Of a DNA stretch of 64,000 nucleotides, positions 56,041 through 64,000 are shown one piece after another. The stretch covers positions 62,001 to 126,000 of the forward strand of contig JAHRHY010000019.1 of the NCBI GenBank assembly GCA_019671135.1. The letters run 5' to 3'. The notes below the pieces were generated by a model, which was not told the DNA's origin, searched no databases, and saw only the letters and a program-made list of their open reading frames with translations. A program made the position numbers and the translations under genes. This stretch comes from Linnemannia hyalina (lineage: Eukaryota > Mortierellomycota > Mortierellomycetes > Mortierellales > Mortierellaceae). Positions within the stretch are counted from its first letter, which is position 1; each line of letters opens with the position of its first letter.

Positions 56041-58803
56041 ATGAACAGGAACGGCAACGCCAACAGCCTGCCTTTCCACTTTGGCACAACCTCCTCCAGT
56101 CAATCACGCACCACCAGGCCACCTCTCCTCTCCAGCAACTCCTCCACCTCCATCCCCGCCGCCATATCCAGACGCATCAGCCCCCTCAAGTTCCTCCTCC
56201 TCCTCGCCCTCTGTGCCTTCTCCCTCCTCGTCCTCTCCCGCCCCTTCTCCTCTACCTCTACCGACAATGGCCACCCTATTACCTCTACCGATGATGAACC
56301 CCAAGCAGATAGAAAGGACTCTACACCACCAGACCAACAACTAGAACGAGAACTTTTCGTCCAACAGATCCTTGACTCGCGCAAATCTGCCTACAGCTTC
56401 GATGACTTTACCGAACAAGGGCTTCTCCTGCCCCAGAACGAACACCTCCTGCCAGCAACGGCCATTCTCCTGGGCTGGAAACGCATCGACACCCTCAAGA
56501 TGCTTGTCAGCTACCTTGTCCGATACCCTTACATCAAGGAGATCATTATCTGGAACAACAACAAGGACATCCAACTCTCCAAACGGGACTTTGAGCTTGA
56601 TTCCAATGGTACTGGTGGTGCTGGCTTTGGTCCCTTGCCGGAACTGCAGGTGTACAATGCGGCCGAGAACCTGCGCGACTTTGCAAAGTACATGTCGTGC
56701 TCACTCGCAAAGTACGAGTACTGCTACTTTCAGGATGACGACTGGCTCAACACTCACATGGATGCACTCTACACCAACTTTTTGACCAGTCCTAATCTGA
56801 TCCACACCAACACCCTACCGTTGATTCAAATGGAGCACCGCCGCTGGACCTTCACCAACGAAGGTATTTTTTTTTCTTTTTGTTTTGTTTTATTTGTTTG
56901 TGTTAGGCCTTGGAGTGTGAATGGGGGAAAGGAAGGGGACAACGGGAGGTTGGTGCTGGCTTTGTAGGTTTGTATATAACCTGGTAGGGGGAATGTGGGA
57001 CTTGATTGGTTCGGAGTCCTGAGCGCACAAGTCCAAAAAAATGTAAGAAAGAAGGCCAACGATAAAAAGAAGGGGTTTAAAAAAGACGTCAAGAGACAGA
57101 AGGAAGGAGACAGAAAAGACGGGGGGAGACGGAAAGAGACGAAAGACGACGAAGATGAAGAAGAAGACGAAGGGACAGCGGTCATCATGGCCACCGTTCT
57201 CTACAAGGCAGTTTAAGCGAGCGAAAGAAAGAAACACAGAAAAGACAGGAAATTAAGCTCAAAGGGAAAAAAGAAAAGGCTAGTAGATGAGTAGATGAAG
57301 GCAAAGCCTAGTAAAGAGCAATCTGCCTGACCAAAGAAAGAGGAAGAAAGAAGGGGAAGGAGGGGTGTCGGTCATCCCTTGGACACGGTCTCCCAAAAAT
57401 CACACCCTGAGGAACGGAAGGACAGTGACGACGAACCGTGCCCTCTGTCTCTCAATTCTTGTTTACTCACTCACAGTCTTCATACTTCTCAATAGATTAC
57501 AACATGCACGCAGGATTCTCGTGGATGGGAACAGGATCGTACCTGCCCAGGGAAAAGGCAAGGCGCCTGCTCGAACAGCGAGGAAACACAACTCTCGCCA
57601 AGGACCGCTTCAAGGTCATCGACATGTACTTCTCTATCTGGACCAACCAGTACCCATACCAATTAGTCAACTACCTTACCCCTCTCGACCAAAAGAACGA
57701 TTGGGGTACCGATCGTGTCAGCGACCACTGGAGCGTCGTCTTCAGGAACATGGTAACCGTCTCTTTTTCCCTTTCTTTTGTTGTCCGAACATTGCAATTC
57801 GCTCTCTTCACTTTTTTCTTGCTGCCCTCCACGGAGTACACACTCATATATTTCCCCTTTTCTTGCTGTTCAATTGAATATAGTTGGATGCAGCGGATAG
57901 ACTGTACTCGATATTGTTGACAAACTTTGAAGTGACCAACAAGGACCCTTTTGCAAGGCAAGAAGAGGAGCCATACATTAGAGATCGCCACACCAGGTAT
58001 ACCGCCTCTCTACTATTACTGATTGGAAATGAAGTACACTGACTGCGAAAGAATTGCATACGTTTGAAAAGAATGCTTACATAATACCTTGTATTGCAAT
58101 CGTTGGTCCTCAATGTTACAAAATAGATCACCGTGCTTCAATGACAAGTGCTTGTTTATGACGAGCTTGGATCCTTTCCCAGACCCGAAGGAGGTGGTTT
58201 TCAAGGGCGATTTGCGGACAATTGACGAGCAGGATGCAAAGTTCTTGGAGCTGGACTACCCCACGGCCGAGTTCTGGAAGACGTTTGCATATGTACATGC
58301 GGTTGACAATGACCCGTATACGTGCTGGAACAGTTTCAAGGCACCACAGGCTGGCGACTCGTTTGGCCTTCGGTTTGTAAAGCCTACGACGTTGAACCAG
58401 TTGACAATCACGTCGTCCAAAGCCCTGACTGGCCTTGAGGGCCAGATCACCGTCCTCGCCTCCGATCACCGTGGCATTCACTGGGTAAATATGTATATAT
58501 TTGCCCTTGTATATTTCATCACTGTGCCACCTTTCTGTCTCTACATATCTGCATATGAAACTAACATACATCCAACATGCATTGAATTATTGAATTGAAT
58601 GGGATCGACGCTACCTACTCTAGTCGACGTGCCAGCACACTACACGGTTCCCGTTTCCACACACGATGACGCTGGACATTTCGTGTCCGTCGACGTTGCA
58701 GTTACCTGAGGGGGCACTTCACCAGATCAAGGTCGAGTTGGATGTTGACCTTGAAAAGTCACTGGAGATCTGCGGGATGGATGCTGGTGGCATGGTCCTT
58801 TAG
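56041..58803 (+). CDS. Type II membrane GT-A glycosyltransferase (exostosin/GT64-like)
   Basis: Five exons: 56041-56863, 57496-57752, 57884-57996, 58127-58484 and 58624-58803; 576 residues. A cytoplasmic tail of about 48 residues precedes a membrane anchor (PLKFLLLLALCAFSLLVLSR). The catalytic domain starts with ATAILLGWKRIDTLKMLVSYL and KEIIIWNNNKD, as in GT64/exostosin C-terminal domains; YCYFQDDDWLN carries the DxD metal site, followed by MHAGFSWMGTGSYLPR. The C-terminal part (FWKTFAYVHAVDNDPYTCWNSF; GLEGQITVLASDHRGIHW) resembles a discoidin-like carbohydrate-binding fold. Golgi lumen is the expected site. Intron 1 is 632 nt, five to ten times longer than its neighbours. Exact donor/acceptor sugar unknown. 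Confidence 0.75.
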
Positions 58804-59150
58804 ATGGGTTAAAGGTTGAATGCCTCTGTTTAGTAAAATGATAGCTCCAGAACTGTTTCGAGGAGGGAAGAGTAGCTGTGGATCGCAATGGCCTTATCCC
58901 ACCCACGTCCCCAGGCTCTTGCCGTTCTTTTCGAACCAGTCACATTCACACTTTGAATAGACTTTGCCTGAAAAGAGTGGAAAAGAGCAGCATAAACGAC
59001 AAGAGAAACAACGCTTTCCTCTCCTTCATTCCCACTCCCTCCACTGACTGCATCGCCACTCCATACTCTCATAGTCTCTTGCAGCGTTGTTCATCACTTC
59101 TCTTCCCCCCGCTCATTCTTTCTCTCATCGTCTTTATTTATTCAAACGAA
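58804..59150. other. Short intergenic region, no gene
   Basis: About 350 bp between two plus-strand genes. It holds the 3' end of one and the promoter of the next. Confidence 0.5.
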
Positions 59151-61943
59151 ATGACTCTCAAGGAATATACCTTCTGCTACTACGTGTCCGGCCATGGTAC
59201 TTTTTTTTTTTTTTTTTTTTTTTTTACAACTTACTCCTCAAGAGAACTAAAGATAGACTAAGGAAGAACTCCTTCGTCTTTCAACGACTCGTCCCTTGTC
59301 TGCTCACTATCGACGCTATTATCCTATCCTCGGCGAAAAGTTCAATAGCTTCTATTCAACCAACCAACAACCCAACTGACCAAGTCTCTCTCTCTCACAC
59401 ACTCTCTTTCGCTCTCTATCTCTCTCGCTCGCTCGCTTGCATTTCATTCCATTCCATTCCATGCATTCCATCAACGCACGCATACACATGACTTTTGTCA
59501 AAAAACAGGATTCGGCCATGCAACGAGGGTTAACCAGATCATCACAGAGCTTCTCAAGTCAACAACAGTCGGCTCACCTATCAATTCAACAACATCAGTA
59601 GCAGCAGCGGCAACACCAAAAACAACTGGCACACGGATAACAACATCAACGACAACGACCGTCACCACGACCGTGACGAAAAGGTCGCGACACAAGATCT
59701 ACGTCGTGTCGGATGCACCCCAGTTCATCTTCCAGGATGTGATCGATTTAGGGGCTGAATATCGTAACGCCAGAGTTGATGCAGGAGTTGTCCAACCGTT
59801 GGTAACAATGCACATGGTTTTTTTTCCGTCCTGATATAATCCCTTGGTTGTATGATCCAGTCTCGGCCTTTTAATCTGGATGGGATGATGGTCGACGCTT
59901 ACCCCCTATTTTTATCTTTTATTTTCAATCGACAAAAGGCATACTCAGTCGATCGTCAAAAAACGATTGAGGGGGTCAAGTCGTTTCTGGCGAGAAGAGA
60001 CGACATGATCAAGTTTGAGGTCAATTGGCTAAAGCAGGTCGGCGCCCACTGTGTCCTTACCGATGCACCCTTCCTGCCCTGGTAATCATGACCTTAAAGA
60101 AGGATATGGGTTTATTATCTATTTGGGCACAGACCCGGCTGGGACTAAAAAGGACTTACCCCCAACCATCGTCATTTCTCTATATTTAAAAATAGTGCTG
60201 CAGCTAACGCGATAGGGATCCCGGCATGCCTCATCACCAATTTCACGTTCGACGAGGTCTATCGGTATCTGAGAGAGGGCGACCCAATGGACAAGGACGT
60301 GATTGCCTGTGCGGACGCAGCGCTGGAAGACTACAAGAAGGCAACGCTCTTGTTGCGGTTACCAGGGTCGATCGACATTCCATCCTTTGAGAACGAGATC
60401 AAGTTATTGGAGGCCGATCACTTCCACCATCTTCACAGGGACATTTTTCTCGTACCAAAACAGCCCAATGCCACCACTCAAAGAAATGAAATATCGAACG
60501 GCAATCTTCCTTTATCTATGGCTAAAAACAGTAACGGCGGCAACGGTAGAAGCATTACACGGCGTCTGCAATCGTTTGGCGCAGAGGGGAGAACAATGAG
60601 CAATGGGCGGGACACGCTTATGGAGGAAGACACAGACTTGAAGTCACCCAGCCCACATCGTGTCGACATTCACAACCTGCCATCCAGTTCGCTCACGCCA
60701 GTTCGGAGTCGGCAGCAGCTTTCGATCAACACTGCATTCACGAAACCAAAGGGCCTGACGCGGATAGCGATCGATGTCCCTATGGTAGTCCGTAAAGCGA
60801 TTAATACTCGAGACGATGTGTTGAAGGCGCTCGGGGTGGACGAGGAGACGATCCGGACCAAGAAAATGGTCTTGGTCTCGTTTGGTGGTCAGCGGTTGAA
60901 GCAAGGGTGGGGGAATCCGTTGCCGGACGGCTGGATTGGCGTGATCTGCGGGTTACCGGTCTCGCATGAGCTACCCGCTGGATTCTATCGGAGTCCGCAT
61001 GGAGTCTATGTCCCTGACCTGACCCACGCCGCCGACATTGTCATTGGAAAACTGGTATGTTTTTATTCTTTATCATTTTGTTTGTGGTGTAACGTTGCTT
61101 TATGCCAAATAATTATATCGACACATTCTATTGTTGTCAAATGATTAGGGGTACGGGACGTGCTCAGAGTGCATAGCGCACGATACGGCGCTAATATACG
61201 TTTCTCGACCACAATTCATTGAGGAGCATGGTTTAATCAGGATGATGATCAAGCATGGACTGCCTGTGGAGATGACTGCCGAAGAGTTTGAAACAGGGCT
61301 ATGGCAGAGATCGATCTTGGAGGCGGACCGGCTGACGCAGGAGGAAAAAGCAGGACGCATACAGTTCATGGAAGAGCGTGCAGCCGCAGCAGCTGCACTT
61401 ACGAGCGGATGCGGTAGTCGTCTTGGAGAGAGCAACGGTGGCGGCAAGGATAACGGAGTGCTAGCGTCTACATCGCCTAGAGAAGGACCTATGATCCGTC
61501 GGAAGCGGTCGTTAAGTTTTAGTACTCATCAGTTCCGGGCTTCCAAGGCTCGGTCGCTGGCCGAGTCTGTGAACATGGCAGAACAGGCACGCGGAGGACC
61601 CATCTCTCCGCATGGCGAGGATGAAGACAACCCACCGTTGTTATCGCCTGCTCGATCTCGACGGTCTATCTCGATTTCCACATTGTCGTCTGCGACCCTA
61701 CCGTCCAAGAACCATTCGAGTAACGTCAAAGAGTCGGAGATGATGGAGGAGTTGAGTCACTTGGAGGTCGGTGGTGATGACGATGACGATGACCGTGATG
61801 GCTGTGTTCAAGGAATTGGTGGCGGGGTGTCGTCGGGGAGTGGGTGGTTTGAGCGAAGGATACCGCATAACGGCGGTGAGGTCTGTGCGCGACTTGTGGA
61901 GGAGTACATGCAGCACTGGGATCAATACTCTTCCGCCGTGTAG
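59151..61943 (+). CDS. Glycosyltransferase-like protein related to the N-terminal part of plant L-arabinokinase
   Basis: Five exons: 59151-59196, 59509-59801, 59939-60081, 60196-61054 and 61149-61943; 711 residues. It starts with EYTFCYYVSGHGFGHATRVN, the nucleotide-sugar-binding start seen in MGT/MurG-like folds and in the N-terminal domain of L-arabinokinases. KIYVVSDAPQFIFQ, AGVVQPLAYSVDRQKT, VLTDAPFLPCAAANAIGIP, CLITNFTFDEVY and GKLGYGTCSECIAHDTALIYV follow in the usual order. There is no GHMP kinase domain; the C-terminal 170 residues are disordered and Ser-rich. A disordered insert of about 100 residues lies after LVPKQ. Intron 2 (59802-59938) stays open in frame, so a retained form is possible. 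Role in sugar metabolism or glycosylation inferred. Confidence 0.75.
59201..59225 (+). repeat. T homopolymer at the start of intron 1
   Basis: About 25 T residues follow the GTAC donor. Length may be unreliable in the assembly. Confidence 0.85.
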
Positions 61944-62173
61944 CACATGTTGGTGTCTAGCTGACTGATTTTGATAGCGACGTTTTTTCTGTTGTTCATT
62001 TATTTTATCTCATTAGTTTTCTGTAGGAAAATAAGGAATGACGCTTTTACTTCTTGTCAATATTCTCGCATACAGGAACATCATCTCCTTTGAAAATGTA
62101 TGTGCCCATGGTTGACAAAACGGTTCTCGAGCATTTCAGCTGAGTGCAGAGTCAGTCGAATGCCTCTTAGACC

Positions 62174-62400
62174 CCTTCTCCAGTGATGCCGCTGACGCCT
62201 TGAATCCGCCAGGCGAATCCAGCGTAATCTTTGGCAAAGTCAAGGAGTGGATAGGAAGAGAGTGAAGGGTGGTGGAGGATGTGGGTCGTTAGGTCGGATG
62301 TGTGAGTTGGCTGCCTTTTCGCGGCCGTGCACCAGGTGATGAATGATGGTTGTTTTCCCTGCGTCGTAGCAACTGAGGAAGGCTATTGAGGTTAGATCTA
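62174..62400 (-). pseudogene. Possible remnant of an ARF-like small GTPase
   Basis: Downstream of a CCTCAG acceptor-like site the minus strand encodes CYDAGKTTIIHHLVHG, close to the G1/P-loop of ARF-family GTPases. Near 62190-62260 the strand encodes DYAGFAWRIQGVSGITGEGV and a stop, like an ARF C-terminus (W-x-IQ...TGEG). Only about 100 nt lie between them, too short for the switch regions and the NKxD motif. It is therefore a deleted relic, or chance similarity. Confidence 0.25.
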
Positions 62401-62489
62401 GTGGAGGAAAAGAGAGATGAAATTGTGTTGTGGAACTAAGCGTTGATAGCGATGCGACCATGGTATCTGCGCATCTTTGTTGATGAGAG

Positions 62490-62494
<5 letters not shown>

Positions 62495-62529
<35 letters not shown>
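62495..62529. repeat. (GA)n microsatellite
   Basis: About 17 GA units, with longer purine-rich flanks to 62575. Confidence 0.95.
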
Positions 62530-62532
<3 letters not shown>

Positions 62533-62708
62533 GGAAAGGAGAAAGGAGAAAGAGAGGAAGGAAGGAAGAAAGTAGAGTTGGGGACGATGAGACGAGTTGA
62601 CTTTCCTCGCCCGGCGCAATAGTTAACACGTATCATTTCTTCATTTGCGTAATGTTATTTTCACTAGTGTTTTATTGTAAAGTGGTCAATGAGGAGAAAG
62701 AAAGGCAT

Positions 62709-64000
62709 TTAAGAGGGAAGGTGGACCCAGCGGGCTTGGCCTTCAGACAGGACACGAGAAGTTGCCTTGAGTGAGCGACCCATAGAACTAACAGGTCGAC
62801 CCCGCTTCGAGGAAGTCCATAGCGTCTGAGTACACGACGATAGAGTCGTCCGATCTTGCTGGACCGTGTCGAGGTCGGTGTACTTTGTGACACAGTCAAA
62901 GACGTTACAGAGGACATACTTAAGAGAATTGTACTTTCTAAAGGCGCTCTTCTCATTGGCATGCCACATGTCCCAGGTATCCTTGTTTGCATAGGATGGA
63001 TCCCATTTTGCGACGCGCGGCATGTCGAACGTGGGCGGGAAGGTGATGTTTTGAGAGAACTCGTTCCGAATGTATTTGATCGAGGTCTGTTCGTCCTTGG
63101 TGAGGTTAGGTGTTCCCGTGATTGCACAGTCGAGCTTTTGGAGACCCCTGCAGACCCAGGGCGTGTCGAGGATGTCTGTGTATGGGATTTGAAGTCCTGG
63201 GCCGACACAGCTCTTGAGTTTGGTGCAACCGGTGAGAAGAAGGCCTAGTTGAGAGACATTTTCGGACTCGTTCGTGAATTCCAATATCTCAATCTGGGCG
63301 CAGTGTTTAGCAATGATCGCCAAGGTCTCAGAGTAGACGGTGTAGAGGTTAGCTTCCGCCAGATTCGGGAGGATCGAGAGCAGACCGTTGAGGCGTTGAG
63401 CGGTCGGAAAGGCATCTTTGGCGAGACGGATGGATTTGAGAGTCGGGAAGGATGGCTCGATTTTGTAGTTGACTTCTGCTTCCTCAACGGGGTCATGGAC
63501 TTTTTTGAGTTGAAGCTCTTGGAGGACTGGGAAGGTGCGCAGGAGGTCGAAGAGATTTCTGTAGCCACTGATGAGTTGGAGGTTGAGTCTTGTAACAAAG
63601 TTGAGGCGGATGTTAATGTTGCTGAGCATGGTTGGGGGACAGTCCCATCGGGCGACGTGAAGCTCTCGCAGAGATGGTGCTTGTTCCTGTGCTGACGTTG
63701 GTACTGTTCTATCCAGAACGGCTTCGGTCACAGCCGTGTTCCCGCGTCTGGCGCCATTGTTGTCCGGACTGATTTTTCCAATTGACAGCATCGCCAGGCT
63801 AGGGAAGCTGGTAAAGATGGCTTTCAGGTGACGAGGTTGAGTTGGTGCCACAATGTCGAGCAGTCGAAGATTCGGCATCCTTTCAGTCCCATCACTGTCG
63901 CTTGACACACCTCCTATAATTTCCTTCCCTCCATCCACAGTTTTTGATCCGTGAGCTTTGGCAACGACCTCGACCAGTGCATCAAACCCTTCAGGAGACT
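62709..64000 (-). CDS. F-box/leucine-rich-repeat-like protein, 3' part (5' end beyond window)
   Basis: The frame is open from the window edge to the stop at 62709, about 430 codons. It contains irregular leucine-rich repeats: MPNLRLLDIVAPTQPRHL, FPSLAMLSIGKI, PSLRELHVARWDCPP, LLRTFPVLQELQLKKV, LPNLAEANLYTV, CAQIEILEFTNES, GLQKLDCAITGTPNLT. This matches the large families of F-box-like LRR proteins in Mortierella-type genomes, in which the F-box would lie upstream, outside the window. The last 45 residues are less repeat-like. Likely substrate-recognition part of an SCF ubiquitin ligase, by family only. Confidence 0.7.
   Translation of the reverse strand, partial: SPEGFDALVEVVAKAHGSKTVDGGKEIIGGVSSDSDGTERMPNLRLLDIVAPTQPRHLKAIFTSFPSLAMLSIGKISPDNNGARRGNTAVTEAVLDRTVPTSAQEQAPSLRELHVARWDCPPTMLSNINIRLNFVTRLNLQLISGYRNLFDLLRTFPVLQELQLKKVHDPVEEAEVNYKIEPSFPTLKSIRLAKDAFPTAQRLNGLLSILPNLAEANLYTVYSETLAIIAKHCAQIEILEFTNESENVSQLGLLLTGCTKLKSCVGPGLQIPYTDILDTPWVCRGLQKLDCAITGTPNLTKDEQTSIKYIRNEFSQNITFPPTFDMPRVAKWDPSYANKDTWDMWHANEKSAFRKYNSLKYVLCNVFDCVTKYTDLDTVQQDRTTLSSCTQTLWTSSKRGRPVSSMGRSLKATSRVLSEGQARWVHLPS

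Noticed and set aside
62240..62636. Minus frames rich in S and L (SLSLSLSL) near 62.5 kb
   Set aside because: Translation of a GA microsatellite; only the P-loop-like end is kept as a weak relic call.
62709..62880. A compensated double frameshift at the end of the F-box/LRR-like gene
   Set aside because: An alternative frame reads SIVVYSDAMDFLEAG, which looks protein-like, but it hits a stop and I cannot verify the family's C-terminus.

Overview
The window is nuclear DNA from a filamentous early-diverging fungus, most probably Mortierellomycota (Mortierella/Linnemannia type). The evidence is indirect: many short GT-AG introns (about 58-140 nt), full fungal housekeeping genes, a Crinkler (CRN) gene with the architecture I associate with Mortierella and Glomeromycotina, a Fanzor nuclease gene and a Ty3 chromovirus. 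No rRNA or marker gene fixes the genus.

The window has two compartments. Positions 1 to about 28.4 kb are an accessory, transposon-rich compartment. It opens with a repeat of about 495 bp that has a second copy of itself nested inside it. A nearly identical copy of the outer repeat lies at 11302-11795. Between them are a DDE transposase gene (9886-11139) and a gene for a protein with two Cys/His clusters and three ~70-residue repeats. That second gene is split by a very young Ty3 chromovirus (2880-8667, identical 148-bp LTRs, GACTC target duplication); the two halves remain exactly in frame. Next come a decayed CRN gene (11974-14295), a GT23-like fucosyltransferase gene, and a five-exon locus (16590-20975) whose splice sites and phases join an XPG/FEN1-type nuclease to a Fanzor nuclease. 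A frameshifted piggyBac transposase and a frameshifted gene with a GCM/WRKY-like zinc finger complete this half.

From 28.4 kb to the end the region is compact and housekeeping-like: a small membrane protein, a Ser-rich protein, an ABCC full transporter, a secreted Cys-rich protein, a SAP-domain membrane protein, ORC3, a HAM1-like protein, mitochondrial dihydrolipoamide dehydrogenase (with a GC-AG intron), a kelch/propeller membrane protein, two glycosyltransferase-type proteins, and the 3' part of an F-box/LRR-like gene cut by the window edge. Exons were joined by hand from GT/AG sites, reading frame and domain continuity; none has transcript support here.

The most notable candidate is the XPG-Fanzor locus: flap-nuclease-like and RNA-guided-nuclease-like modules that appear to be spliced into one reading frame, with two hairpins just past the stop codon where a guide RNA would be expected. 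The second is the transposase-plus-repeat-protein unit bounded by paired direct repeats.
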